Source: Lacrimispora xylanisolvens (GTDB lineage: Bacteria; Bacillota; Clostridia; Lachnospirales; Lachnospiraceae). From it: 64,000 nt of DNA. Under the pieces are notes generated by a model that was not told the DNA's origin, did no database searches, and saw nothing but the letters and a program-made list of their open reading frames with translations. Both the position numbers and the translations under genes were made by a program. Where the stretch lies: the NCBI RefSeq assembly GCF_002934545.1, contig NZ_PTJA01000018.1, forward strand, positions 1-64,000, written 5' to 3'. Position 1 is the stretch's first letter; each line of letters starts with the position of its first letter. Of the stretch, positions 46,635 through 57,600 are shown in pieces.

Positions 46635-47465
46635 TTAGAACCAGGCTGCCGGACGGCTTAAATTGTCAGGCAGCCTGGTGTTTTTATTTCCGATTGCAGA
46701 GTTGATCTGCATCTGTGTTAAAAAGATACTCTCACTTAAATCCGTATCTTTAACGTTGGCATCACGGATGTCGGCACCTAAAAAATTGGTTTTCTTTAAA
46801 CTGCACCCTGTAAAATTGGAGGCAATCATCAGTGACATACTAAAATCTTTTCCGTCCAGATTTGCTTTTTTAAAATTTTTCCCCAGATACATCATGTCTG
46901 AATGCCTGCTTGTTGATGTACTGATTGATATAGCGCTGCTTATTTGTTTTAAAACGGTATTTACTTTTAACCGGTATGCTGAAAGGTCTGTCTTTGAACA
47001 ATTTTCTGGAAGCATTTCTGCTATCTGTTCATTTTCCTGTATCAGTTGATCTATGGTTGATTCCAATTTATTATCGGATGTTAACTGAAATGCTTCCATC
47101 AAATACCATAGCATCTGATGGAGCTGAAATACAATCATAAACGTTTCAAATATTATGTCTGCCTGTTTGGGATTTGTTTTCCAGGTGCCATTTGTGAGAC
47201 AGAGTTGAGTGGCTCTTTGTCCCGCGCCGAAACAGTCATAAGCAATACAGCCTTTGTAATTCTTTTCGCTTAGCTTGGAATGTATGTTACATCCATAATC
47301 AGAGTTGAGATATGCGCACGGAATTCCGGCCTCTTTATCTGCAGGAAATCCATCTGTCTTTATGCAGTATAAAGAAACACAGCATAAACCGCTGCAATTT
47401 TTACAATCTATTTTTAGTTTTAACGCGTAATCAGCGTATTTGTTTTCTGTTTTTTTATTTGTCAA
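46635..47465 (-). CDS. Cys-rich pentapeptide-repeat protein
   Basis: A 276-residue protein with two parts. The N-terminal 90 residues hold ten Cys (21, 24, 28, 29, 34, 50, 59, 73, 78, 89), including CKNCSGLCC, a likely zinc or Fe-S site resembling YkgJ-type clusters. The C-terminal part (about 195-250) has pentapeptide repeats (NFKKANLDGKDFSMS, NFLGADIRDANVKDTDLSE). The middle is helical. Function unknown; some pentapeptide proteins mimic DNA and protect gyrase. The 3' end contains the terminator of the opposing operon. Confidence 0.8.
   Translation of the reverse strand: MTNKKTENKYADYALKLKIDCKNCSGLCCVSLYCIKTDGFPADKEAGIPCAYLNSDYGCNIHSKLSEKNYKGCIAYDCFGAGQRATQLCLTNGTWKTNPKQADIIFETFMIVFQLHQMLWYLMEAFQLTSDNKLESTIDQLIQENEQIAEMLPENCSKTDLSAYRLKVNTVLKQISSAISISTSTSRHSDMMYLGKNFKKANLDGKDFSMSLMIASNFTGCSLKKTNFLGADIRDANVKDTDLSESIFLTQMQINSAIGNKNTRLPDNLSRPAAWF
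46641..46685 (+). terminator. Terminator of the apiose-type operon
   Basis: CCAGGCTGCC (46641-46650) pairs with GGCAGCCTGG (46669-46678) as a 10-bp perfect stem, followed by T5 at 46681-46685. It lies inside the 3' coding end of the opposing pentapeptide-repeat gene. Confidence 0.9.
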
Positions 47466-47630
47466 TTTGTCGCCGCCTTAAAAAATCTTTTTGTATTGGG
47501 TATTTAATTTACTGTCTTTTGGTGGATATTATATCATAGGTACCAGTCTATTACCATTCTCTTCATACCATAAAAAGAAGAATGAGAATGGATAAGGACA
47601 TTCAGCTTTATACTTTGTTGAAATTTTCAC

Positions 47631-47659
47631 TTGATTTATATATCAATATGATATATCAT
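47631..47659 (+). promoter_or_regulatory. padR promoter with overlapping operator
   Basis: TTGATT (47631-47636), a 17-nt spacer and TATCAT (47654-47659). The perfect inverted repeat ATATATCA-ATA-TGATATAT (47638-47656) fills the spacer, as expected for a PadR-type autorepressor. Nothing else is seen in 47466-47630. Confidence 0.7.
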
Positions 47660-47688
47660 TATGCTATATAAACCCAGGAGGAATACAA

Positions 47689-48252
47689 ATGAAGGAAAAC
47701 ACTGGAAAGTCAAAATATGTAATACTGGGAATGCTTGCCCGTATGCCGCTGACCGGTTACACTATTAAAAAATGGCTGGAAAATGAATACAGTCATTTTT
47801 GGCAGGAAAGCTATGGACAGATATATCCCACTTTAAAGGTACTGGTTGCCCAGGGACTGGCTGTGTGCTCTGACAAGGGAGAACATGGTAACGGACGGGG
47901 ACAAATCGTTTACAGCATTACCGATGAAGGCAGAAAAGAACTTTCAAAATGGCTGCGCGAAAAACCGGAGATCGAAAAGCTTCGTTATGAAATACTACTT
48001 AAGATCTCTTTTGGAGAGAATACTGAATCGGAAGTGTTAATCGGACATCTGGATGATTTCATCAGGAGAAATGAAGAACTGGTAAAAGAAATGAAAGATT
48101 GTATGGAGAATCTTAGCCAGTTAACGGGTGAGGGGATCGATTTTACTTATAGCCATCTGACTGCGCTGTGTGGTGTACATGTTTATTCTGCGATGAAGGA
48201 TTGGGCTGTAGAAGCAAAGAAAATTATAATTGAGAAAGGGGAATCATTATGA
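47689..48252 (+). CDS. PadR family transcriptional regulator
   Basis: A 187-residue regulator with an N-terminal winged helix (ILGMLARMPLTGYTIKKWLE and SYGQIYPTLKVLVAQGL, wing QIVYSITDEGRKEL) and a C-terminal helical dimerisation domain of the Vir type. The gene overlaps the flavodoxin gene by 4 nt, so the two form an operon and the regulator probably controls itself and flavodoxin through the palindrome at its promoter. AGGAGG lies 7 nt before the start. Confidence 0.92.
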   Translation: MKENTGKSKYVILGMLARMPLTGYTIKKWLENEYSHFWQESYGQIYPTLKVLVAQGLAVCSDKGEHGNGRGQIVYSITDEGRKELSKWLREKPEIEKLRYEILLKISFGENTESEVLIGHLDDFIRRNEELVKEMKDCMENLSQLTGEGIDFTYSHLTALCGVHVYSAMKDWAVEAKKIIIEKGESL

Positions 48253-48725
48253 AGAGTGCTTTAGTTGTATATTTTTCTTTTGATGGTAATACAAAATTGA
48301 TAGCGGAAAAAATTGGAGAGACCTTAAATGCGGACGTTATTGAGTTAAAGACAAGTAAGAAGTATCCCACAGAGGGGATTGGAAAGTATTTCTGGGGTGG
48401 TAAAAGTGTTGTTTTTGGAGATAAGCCGACGCTGACAAACAAAAGCATTGATCTGAGCGGTTATGATACAATCATCATTGGAACACCGGTTTGGGCGGGA
48501 TCATTTGCTCCACCTATCAGAAGTTTTGTTAACGATTATAAGATTGTTAATAAAAAGATTGCAATATTTGCAAGCCATGGCGGGGGAGGTGCAGCAAAGT
48601 GTTTTGCAAAGCTAAAGGAGGCATTGCCTGAGAATAAATTTGTGGGTGAGATAGCATTTGTGGAACCTAAGAAAAACCCCGAATGCATTGAAAGCGCGGC
48701 AAAATGGGCTGCAACGCTGTCGTAA
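48249..48725 (+). CDS. Flavodoxin family protein
   Basis: A 158-residue flavodoxin-like FMN protein. YFSFDGNTKLIAEKIG is the phosphate-binding loop after the first strand, and IGTPVWAGSFAPPIRSF and FASHGGGGAAKCF are the two further flavin loops. It may act as an electron carrier or a quinone/nitro reductase. It is translationally coupled to PadR, an arrangement common for stress-induced flavin proteins. Confidence 0.9.
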   Translation: MKSALVVYFSFDGNTKLIAEKIGETLNADVIELKTSKKYPTEGIGKYFWGGKSVVFGDKPTLTNKSIDLSGYDTIIIGTPVWAGSFAPPIRSFVNDYKIVNKKIAIFASHGGGGAAKCFAKLKEALPENKFVGEIAFVEPKKNPECIESAAKWAATLS

Positions 48726-48733
48726 GTCAAATG

Positions 48734-49543
48734 TTAAATCGTGATTGTTAGTCCAGCACCCACTTCATGGATGGGGATGTGGTTGTTTATTTCGGCTTTA
48801 ACCTTAAAAGAGACGCAATGGCAAGGGTATAATTCCTGAATGTTATTATCGAGAAAATACTGAATTGTCTGCTCAAGCCTTGTGCCTGTTTGAAAAAGAT
48901 GAAAACCTCCAATTACTCCTAAGACGGTTTCGGTTTTACAAACGATTTTAGCGTATTCGATAATATTACAGATACCGCTGTGAGAACAGCCTGTAATAAT
49001 AAAGATCCCCTTGCTGCATCTATAAACAAGGGCAGAATCGTCCATCACGTAATCATCGAGATAACAACTATGGGATATTTCTTTCTCCCCTATGGGAGCT
49101 CTTGCCTCAAAAGAGTGAGTTATGGGTACTTCTCCTAAGAAAACAATATGATTGCTGATAGAAAACGGACGTTTTGTGACAGATAAATGACAGATTTTAT
49201 TTACCGTATTTTCTGTAAGATTAGAACCGATATTTTCACCAGACTCTATCTTTGACTTAAAAACGTCCGGATGGGATAAAAGTTCAACATGAGATAAATC
49301 ATATTGATCAATTAAGAAGTGAAACCCACCTGTGTGATCATTATGACCATGAGAAAAAACGATTTTTGTGATATCAGCTAAATTTATATGTAGTTTTTTT
49401 GCATTATGGATAAACACATCAGAATATCCTGTGTCAAACAGTATTTTTTCATCATCATTTTCGATATAATAACTGACAGCAGGCTCTCCTAAAAGATATT
49501 GATCAATTAATGTATTGTTATCAACTAAAACGGTTAATTTCAT
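48734..49543 (-). CDS. MBL-fold metallohydrolase (COG1237-like)
   Basis: A 269-residue metallo-beta-lactamase-fold protein with the metal motif FSHGHNDHTGGFHF (HXHXDH) and GCSHSGICNIIEYA, then GGFHLF. This pattern fits the COG1237 group annotated as 7,8-dihydropterin-6-methyl-4-(beta-D-ribofuranosyl)-aminobenzene-5'-phosphate synthase, a methanopterin-related label that is unlikely to be literal in a clostridium. The real substrate is unknown. It converges on the flavodoxin gene with an 8-nt gap. Confidence 0.85.
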   Translation of the reverse strand: MKLTVLVDNNTLIDQYLLGEPAVSYYIENDDEKILFDTGYSDVFIHNAKKLHINLADITKIVFSHGHNDHTGGFHFLIDQYDLSHVELLSHPDVFKSKIESGENIGSNLTENTVNKICHLSVTKRPFSISNHIVFLGEVPITHSFEARAPIGEKEISHSCYLDDYVMDDSALVYRCSKGIFIITGCSHSGICNIIEYAKIVCKTETVLGVIGGFHLFQTGTRLEQTIQYFLDNNIQELYPCHCVSFKVKAEINNHIPIHEVGAGLTITI

Positions 49544-49665
49544 AAAAAACTCCTTTGTTATTGAAATTATATACGTTAAAAATTCGGGAATATCACTGTT
49601 TAATATTGTTGCAAAGCGATATATAATATATAAGAACTATTATGCAATAATTGAGGTGACAAACT

Positions 49666-50298
49666 ATGAAATTTATTAAGAAAATACCACTGGAGAATGA
49701 AGACAAAACCAGGGAGCTGAAAGAGCAAGGCTGGTCTCGTTTAAAAGAACCAAGGTCTGTATCGGGAGCAATATTATGGTCTATGCCAATCAGTCTGATT
49801 CTGATGTTATCCGCAACGGTATGGTGTTATTTTTTATATCCGCCATTTAAGAATCTGCTTTCCGGACAGCAGGGGTTTTCCCTGGAAATTACCATAGGCA
49901 TCGAGATTTTATATTATCTCTTAGGAATGATTTTATATCTTTTCATTCATGAGTTGATTCATGCGGCATTTATACCAGGAATAAGGAAGTCAGATAAGAC
50001 TTATTGGGGATTTAATGGACTGTTTGGTTTTGTATTTACCGAAGAAATCCTTACCAGAAAAAGAATGGTAGTCATATCACTTATGCCGCTTTTTATTCTC
50101 TCATTTGCAGTACCATTTCTTTTAGCTGTTTTCGGTGGATTAAGTGGTTATCTCATTTTTTTAAGCGTTTTCAATGCTGGAGGCGCGTGTGTTGATATGC
50201 TAAATGTAATACTAATTCTTTCACAGGTTCCTAAAGATGGAATTCTTATTGCAAATGGATATGCAACCTTTTACAGAAACCCAGGAAGGAAAGCCTGA
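49666..50298 (+). CDS. DUF3267 family membrane protein (putative metalloprotease)
   Basis: A 210-residue integral membrane protein with about four to five hydrophobic segments. LFIHELIHAAFIPG contains an HEXXH zinc motif, as in DUF3267 proteins, which resemble site-2-type membrane metalloproteases. Substrate and role are unknown. The promoter region (49600-49640) has TATAAT but only a weak -35. It converges on nudC, both stop codons lying within one long hairpin. Confidence 0.8.
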   Translation: MKFIKKIPLENEDKTRELKEQGWSRLKEPRSVSGAILWSMPISLILMLSATVWCYFLYPPFKNLLSGQQGFSLEITIGIEILYYLLGMILYLFIHELIHAAFIPGIRKSDKTYWGFNGLFGFVFTEEILTRKRMVVISLMPLFILSFAVPFLLAVFGGLSGYLIFLSVFNAGGACVDMLNVILILSQVPKDGILIANGYATFYRNPGRKA

Positions 50299-50332
50299 TC
50301 AGGCTTTTTCCTCCTGGGTTTCATTTATTTTA
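50276..50332. terminator. Shared bidirectional terminator of DUF3267 and nudC
   Basis: GAAACCCAGGA (50276-50286) pairs with TCCTGGGTTTC (50322-50332), and an inner AAAGCCTGATCAGGCTTT palindrome extends it. Both stop codons (50296-50298 and 50299-50301) are inside the hairpin. Confidence 0.85.
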
Positions 50333-51165
50333 CCATTTTTAAACAATAGAATCATCTCATGGGTCAGGCTGATATTGGTAAAATCATCGGGGATATCCTC
50401 AGGAGCCATCCAGACAGCTGTGGATAATTCTGTTTCATCCAGCGTGACTTGTGGAGAACCATCCAGCTCGGCCCAATAGCCCATCAAAATGGAATCTGAA
50501 AAGCCCCATGGCTGATTTTTATAGTACCGTATATTTTTTACACGCAGACCCACTTCCTCCATGACTTCCCGGTTTACCGTATCCTCTAAGGTTTCACCAA
50601 ACTCTGTGTAACCAGCCAGAAGTGCATAGCGTGTATATTCCCTGCCTGCATATTTCGTAAGCAGCAGCTTTCCGTCGTGAATAATGCCGACAATGACAGC
50701 GGGTGCAATCTTTGGATAGACGGTGTTACCGCAGGAAGAACAAACCATAGAACGTTCTTTTTTGCTTTTAATCATCTCTGATCCGCAGCAACCACAGTAG
50801 CGGTTAGATGAGTAGAAGCGGTGAAGCTGGGAGGCACACACAGCTGAGAAAGAAACCCACATGGGGGTTAATTCCCGCAATATGCTGCTTTTGAAAAGAC
50901 TGATTCCGGGGGTATCAGTCAGTGATACGCTGGTTTCGTCTACCAGAAAAAAATCCATCTGATCGATGGAAAATAAATAATCACAATGGGACATGAATCG
51001 GTTTCGAACCTCATCTTCTAATGCGGAGAATCGGGGAATTGTATTGGATTTGCCTTCTGTCAGACAGATGCTCCCTTCTGAAAAATAGAAAAAACAGCTG
51101 TCTTCAGCAGGTGATTTTACTTCAAATTCGTTATGAAATACGTGGGGAAAAATATCTTGTATCAT
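50299..51165 (-). CDS. nudC: NAD+ diphosphatase / NAD-decapping Nudix hydrolase (NudC family)
   Basis: A 288-residue Nudix protein of the NudC type that splits NAD(H) into NMN and AMP and can decap NAD-RNA. A zinc ribbon with two CxxC pairs (CGCCGSEM, CSSCGN) precedes the Nudix box GYTEFGETLEDTVNREVMEEVG. The diagnostic SQPWPFPxS motif after the box is here NQPWGFSDS, a recognisable variant. AGAAGG precedes the start. A possible 29-residue gene lies directly upstream on the same strand. Confidence 0.88.
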   Translation of the reverse strand: MIQDIFPHVFHNEFEVKSPAEDSCFFYFSEGSICLTEGKSNTIPRFSALEDEVRNRFMSHCDYLFSIDQMDFFLVDETSVSLTDTPGISLFKSSILRELTPMWVSFSAVCASQLHRFYSSNRYCGCCGSEMIKSKKERSMVCSSCGNTVYPKIAPAVIVGIIHDGKLLLTKYAGREYTRYALLAGYTEFGETLEDTVNREVMEEVGLRVKNIRYYKNQPWGFSDSILMGYWAELDGSPQVTLDETELSTAVWMAPEDIPDDFTNISLTHEMILLFKNGKINETQEEKA

Positions 51166-51197
51166 ATGTTTAAGACCTTCTTTTTTGTAATTAGAAA

Positions 51198-51287
51198 TTA
51201 GTCAGTTGGATCTATTTTAGAATTAATCAGGCGTTCTGTCAAGATGGCAGCTTTAATAGCAATTCTCATTTTTTCTTCAACAGTCAT
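51198..51287 (-). CDS. Possible 29-residue small protein upstream of nudC
   Basis: A short frame starting MTVEEKMRIAIKAAIL and ending KIDPTD, with a strong AAGGAG at proper distance before its ATG and 32 nt before nudC. It has amphipathic helix character. It could be a small protein cotranscribed with nudC or an upstream leader frame. No family is recognised; the good ribosome binding site is the main support. Confidence 0.45.
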   Translation of the reverse strand: MTVEEKMRIAIKAAILTERLINSKIDPTD

Positions 51288-51311
51288 GACATCTCCTTAT
51301 AATATCCCCGT

Positions 51312-51329
51312 GTTTGGTAATTACCAAAC
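51312..51329. promoter_or_regulatory. Perfect 18-bp palindrome, candidate operator
   Basis: GTTTGGTAATTACCAAAC is fully self-complementary and lies 25 nt before the small gene upstream of nudC. A leftward promoter just above it (TTGTTC, 18-nt spacer, TATAAG) would put the palindrome in the early transcribed region. It has no loop or T-run, so it is more likely a repressor site than a terminator. Confidence 0.65.
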
Positions 51330-51506
51330 TAAAAGAACAACTTATATGTTATTTTTATCACACAGAACAATAAATGTAAACAACATATATTTGTTAAGTT
51401 AACAGTTAGAATCAAGTTATAATTTTGTGTTAAAAAGTGATAAAAATTGTACTTGATTTAAGGAAAAATACATACAAAGTAGTGAGAAAATAAGCATAAA
51501 AATTAA

Positions 51507-51532
51507 TTGGTTAAAAATGATTATGTAACCAA
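51507..51532 (+). promoter_or_regulatory. Inverted repeat upstream of the giant surface-protein gene
   Basis: TTGGTTA (51507-51513) and TAACCAA (51526-51532) are perfect 7-bp arms 12 nt apart, about 120 nt before the coding start. TGTAACC recurs nearby (TTGTAACC around 51545). A TATACT at about 51558 could be a -10 without a good -35. The rest of 51330-51637 shows nothing clear. Confidence 0.45.
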
Positions 51533-51651
51533 AAATAACTGGCTTGTAACCGGTCTCATGTATACTGAGAAAGAGGGAAATATTGCCATCTCATGGCTTA
51601 AAATAGAAGACGAATTTAGAAAGAGTAAAAAATATATAGGAGGGTGTGAAA

Positions 51652-54600
51652 ATGAAGGGAGCAATGAAAAAAATACATCGCTTTAAGCGGGTACTTGCCT
51701 GGTTGTTAACAATTGCCATTGTCTCGGGAAATGTATCACAGCTTACCGCAATTACGGTTTATGCGGGAGAGTATACAGAACGAAATACGGCAAGTCCATC
51801 CAATGCATCCAAGGCATCTCCGTCAGAAGCAACGCCATCACAGGCAAAACAGGTTATTGATGTCAAAGTCACCCAGTCTGCCATAGAAAAAATCCTTAAA
51901 AAGGATGCTGACAGAAGACCTGAGTTAAAAGAAGATCTGATTCCGTTTAAAGGGGAGCAAAAAGATCTGGTTACGGAAAAATTGTATGAAGAGCTGGAAG
52001 GAAAAACCTTAATTCTCCAGAGAAAAGAAGGAAGGGCCATGTACCTTGTGGTTGTTTCCGATGTTCTTGGTGATGAGCCCTTTTCTGAGACTGATGAATC
52101 AGACCGTATTAAACAGGAATCTATTCTTCAGAGCGTTCAGATTATTGGTGTGAATGGTTATAAAGATCGGGAATGCGAATTCCGTCTAAGGATAGTAAGT
52201 GATAATTTTGTTGTCACTGATGCCCAGATGGATGAATATGCGGTTGTGGGAGAGAATTCAGAGGAAGCCACACTGCAGAATGGTTTGAATAATTCAACCG
52301 GAGGCTCTACAGGAGCAGCTGCGGCAGCAGGAACAAAAGCAGAGACAATAGAAGAAACGGCTGCTGAAACACAGGCTGCTGAAACGACTTCCGGTACTAA
52401 GGAGGACAGCAGTACTGAAAATTCAGAAACCGGAGCTGATTCCTCAACGGAGAATGAATCGGAAGCTGTAGAAACACAGACAGGTAAATATGAATCTCAG
52501 GAATCCATCTCAGGAGAGACTGGAGAAGAAAAGACAGAGGATGTGAAACAGGAAGAGGTAAAAACAGAAAAAGCTGAGCCAGAGGAAGAAAGTAATGATT
52601 CTGGTAATTCCGTATCTGGTAATGAGCTGACTGTTAGCAAAAATGAGATAAGTGGTCAGCAGCTCTCTATCTCAAGACATCAGGTTCCAGTGCTTTCAGA
52701 AGCACAGGAGACTGTTGCCACTCCTTCAGAGGCTGCTTCTGAGCCGGAACAATTTGACAGTGCAGATATTGTGTCTATTGGTGATGGAAAGGTATTATCA
52801 GGTGATGAAAAGTCTGCCTTAATGGGAGTTAGCAGTGAAGAAGACAATGGTTTTAGCCTGACTTCCTTATTTGTTCAACCTTCGTTCTCTATGGTAGTTC
52901 CAAGCTATGGAATCACATTGTTGAATATGGAAGTAAGTGATGAGGCGAAGCTTTCACCCTATGAAACAGCATTAAGCTATTATGGAGAAGATGCGACTGA
53001 TAAAAAAGATACGGTAGAAATTAATCTTGATCAGAGTATGACAGGAGAAATAAAGGCAGGGGAACTTTTTACTTATACCATCACTTATACCATGCAGGCT
53101 GCACCTCTTTATGAATATGCAGCAGGCGGAAAACTGTCTTTGTTTGAAACTTATGAAAATGCTGTCATTTATTTTACTGTTCCTGCTGGAATCACCCTGG
53201 AGGAGCAGAGCGGAAAAGTGGAACTGGATACCTCAGACAGTGAGAAAAACGTATATAAAATTCAGGTGGGAGACGAAAATCATTCCATACGCCCTGGTAA
53301 ATCAGATAATATTATAATTAACGCATACATAGACGGAAATGGTAAAAGAGCGGTAGGAGAAACCTTTACCCTTCCAGACAACAGCGTTGCATTTCATGCT
53401 GATGTTAAGGTAGAGGATAAAACGGATAAAGATAAAGTTACTTATCCGGGAAATATTCCAACCGTTACTTATGCCACACAGCCGTCACAGACCCAGCTCC
53501 AATTAATATCCGATGATCAGTGGCATATTAAAAAGAGTGTAACACCTGAGGATCATGCTTACTCAATCATAAGGGATGATGAAGGAAATCCTCAGTATGT
53601 TGAAATCACTTATCTGATTGAGGTGGGTATGTATGGAAATCCGGGAGTGATTTCCAGAGATTCGGCCGGGACCATTTATCAGACTTATGGACGTACTGGA
53701 TTCAAGGAAGGCTCCTTCCATATTACAGATAAACTCTCTATTACAACACCGGATTCTCCTGTAGAGATGAAGCCTGTATCTGTCCGTGTAACATGGGGCG
53801 ATGGAAACAGCATTCCAGTCGATCAAAAGGAAGATGGTTCTATTGTTATAAACAGTTATAAGACACAGGGGCAAAATGGGGCTGATCATATTTATGTATC
53901 GGATCTGGCACCTACCTACAGTTCCTATCTGGTTACAGCCAGGTATCCATTTAAACCCTTTGTTTTAAAATACAATGATCCTCGTGTGAATGAATCGTCT
54001 GTATTTACTGTTTTAAACCAGGCACATCTGGAATATGTAAAGCTGGGAACCAGCCAGGTTATGAAAGATGATTCTGAAGCTGCGGTAGCGGTTCATGAGG
54101 TTAATAAACCAGCAGTCATTCAGATAGCCAAATTGCTGGATGAAGGAATTGGAGTTTTAAAACCGTATGATCTGACAATGGAAAAAGAATATCCCGGATC
54201 TGCTGAATTTGAGATTTATTCCGTAGATGCCCAGGGAAACCAGACACCTTATGACAACTATACGGTGTTAGATCCAAACGGTAAAAGTATTCAAAAAGGA
54301 ACTATAGCTGTTAATCCATCCAGTGAAGCTGGTGAAACAATCTCATATACAACCGGAGACAGAGGATCTATTCAGATTCAGGCTGATCCTGGTACTTATG
54401 TGATTAAGGAAGGAAAGAAGCCTGCAGGAACAGAATACAGTTATGCAGTTGTGGATTCTAAGACCTTTAAAGACAGCCAGGAGATTCAATTTACCATTAA
54501 GGCTGGAGAGAATAAAGAAGTTAAAGTCGTTAATAACGTTGTAGGAAAAGGTGCAATTGAATTTTATAAGAAGGCACGTACCTGGGACAGCGTAGACGCA

Positions 54601-57600
54601 AAAGAAAGCGATTTAAATGCCTTAAAAGGTGCGCAGTTTACACTTTACACAAAGGATAACGGTACATTAACTGAGGTAACAACAGTTCAGTCAGATGAAA
54701 ATGGTCTGGTACGTTTTAAGCCTGTTACTCCCGGAGAATATGTAATTAAGGAAAAGAGTGCAAACGGGTATATCATAGACACCAGAGAGTATCCGGTTAC
54801 TGTTAAAAGAGGGGAAACATCTGTTTTAAAGGAAGGCAGCAATTACCTGGTTAATACTTTAAATCAGGCAAAGGTTCAGGTAACAAAACTGCTCCAAAAG
54901 GATGATGGGACTTATCAGTCTGTTCCACAGCAGTATAAAGGGAATTTTGATAACCATTTTTGGTTCGAAACGACTGTGGATGGCAGCAGCTGGACCAGGG
55001 TTTCCGTAAATTCAAGGGAAACCTATTCACTGGATGGTAACAGTGGTTTTGAAGCAGTTCTTCCTGTTTATGATAATGGTAACCGCGTGATCCGTTACCG
55101 GGTAGTGGAAGAACTTCCGGATGGTTATTCGGATGGAAATCCTGCAGAAAGCGGTTTTACTACTGAAACAAAAAACAGCAAAACTTATCTCTGTAAAGAA
55201 TTTACACTGGTGCCATTAAAAACAGCTTCAGTTGAAATAAAAAATAACAGACAGGCGATTCTTAAGCTTCAGAAAGAAACCTGGTCCTTCGGAAACCAGT
55301 GGTCATCCGGCTGGATTAATACAGGTAATTCCAATGCCGGTTACCAGTTTAAGCTGTATGCTGCTGATAAGAATCAAAAAAATTACAGCGAAGTAACTCC
55401 TGGAAAAATCTATGTCACAGATCAAAATGGTATCATTACTGCTGGCAATCTGGATATTACCAAAGATTATTACTGGAGTGAATCAGGAAGTGCAGATCGC
55501 CTGGAGGCAGATGAGGCAGAGAAAAATATTGATGACGCAGTTGTTAATGGCATAAAAACACCTCTCATTGGTCCTTATACTGTCAGCCGGGAGTCTGATG
55601 CCAATGTAAAGGCATATAACATACCTCAGAAAGTGCCCTACTGGCTTCAGAAGTATGACGTAACGGATAACAGTAAAAAAATAACAGCAACATTTCGAAT
55701 TACCAGGGTTACTGATGGTGTGGAAGTATTTAAGGGAGACGTTACCCTGGATGGTACTTTTATCTCTCTGGATCCAGGAACAAAGTACCGGGTAGAAGAA
55801 GTAAAGGCGCCGGATAATTATGTTGGATCAGAAATCAGTGAGTTTACAACTCCCAATGGCCCCATAAACAGAGAACTGCTGAAAGAATGGTTCTGGTATC
55901 CGGCCACAACCACTCATTTAAAATTTTATAATAAGCCTTTTAAAACCGTTAATCTTAAAAAGGTAAAATATAATTCCAATGGAAGTGCCGATAATAGTGT
56001 AAAGATCACATTTGAAGTGTATCAGAAAGATGGAGATCATTTTACAGCGGTTACGCTTCCAGACAGTAAAAATACAATCGTATCCAATACAGATACGGTT
56101 ATGGCACCGGGAACCTATTACTTTAAGGAAATTCTGAGTTCTGATATTATTAATCCTCTGTTTCTGATGAACAACAAGGCAGATGGACAGTATGAGGGTT
56201 ATATTATTCAGAATGGGACGGTTTACTACGGCCCTGCGACTGTAACAGCAGCAGAGACAACAGCTGAAAAAAATTCAAATATTTATTTGAATGGAAGCAA
56301 GTCTCTGGAAAATTATCAGAATAGTGGCAGAGTAATGGTTACCAAACGAGATGCTTTAAGAAAAACACCGGTAAGTGGTGCTGTTTTTGGGATCTATTTA
56401 AGATCTCAGTTCCGTGAAGCTGACTGGGCAAACAGTATTAAAAACCCCATTCAGACAAAGACATCCGGTACTAATGGGCAGGTGACTTTTGACAGCAGTA
56501 AACTGCGTATTTTTGATGACAGCGGCAACCGGATTCCTTACGTGATTGCCGAAATCACTCCACCTTCAGGATATCTACCATCTTATGATGTTCTGACCAC
56601 CACTTTAACAGAGGGGAAAACTATTTCCACTGTAAACGGAGATCCATCAGGCACACCTCTTATTATTGAAGATGAGCCCAAATTGACCATTCGTACTCAG
56701 AAGTATTGGCGTGATGGCTGGAATGATCAGTTCTATGAGGTGAACAGGGCGTTAGGAAATGTAAACCTGGCTCTTTATAAAGTGAACCGGGATCAGCCGG
56801 GTATTGCAGATTTTGTGCAGACACAGGTAACAAATGAATTTGATGGTATTGCCACATTCAACGATATTGATCGTAAAGATACGTATTATGTGGCTGAAGT
56901 GCGGGTTCCTACAATGAGTGAATCCAAATTGTCTTTTGAATTAAATATGGGCAATAAAGAACCGCTTCCACTAGAGAATGGTCAGCCAGCAAAGAGCCTT
57001 TCTGTTGCAGATTTACAGACCCGGTATAATGCAGTTTCATTTAGTGGTAAAGACCTTCCGGCAAATGTAGATTCACTGGTCAGATATACGGATCCAATTT
57101 TCAATTATAAATCCTGGGTTCAGTTTAACGTATGGAAAACCTGTGATGGGATAACGTTTGGCGGAGGAACCCATGATGAGCGCCACATGGTTAACGGTGC
57201 AAGATTTACTCTCTATAAAATGCTTGATGACACCAGGAATTTAGCCTCCATCCAGATGAAGGATTTAGCAGATGGAAGCAGATTTGAGACAGAGGGCCAG
57301 TATGAGAGCGGCACCCGTATTGATCCCCAGACAGGTAAACGTCAGGATGGACAGTTTGATACTACGATTCTGGATGACGGATATGTATACTGGCTGGTTG
57401 AGGATCAGGCCGCACCAGGATATGTTCTGGAAGAAGGCGGAAAAATCGCTGCCGTATTTGTACCGGATCATTGGGGATATAGCGGATATGATGAAATCCG
57501 TCATTCTTATCAAAGCGGAAGAAATGAAAAGATAGCAGTCATTACCAATCAGCATTCTGGCGGAGGTACGGGACTTGAAAATTATCATTTTCAGGTAGCC

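Noticed and set aside
46641-46678. Mobile-element end or attachment site
   Set aside because: The inverted repeat is followed by a T-run and fits a terminator; no transposase or integrase gene was recognised anywhere in the window.
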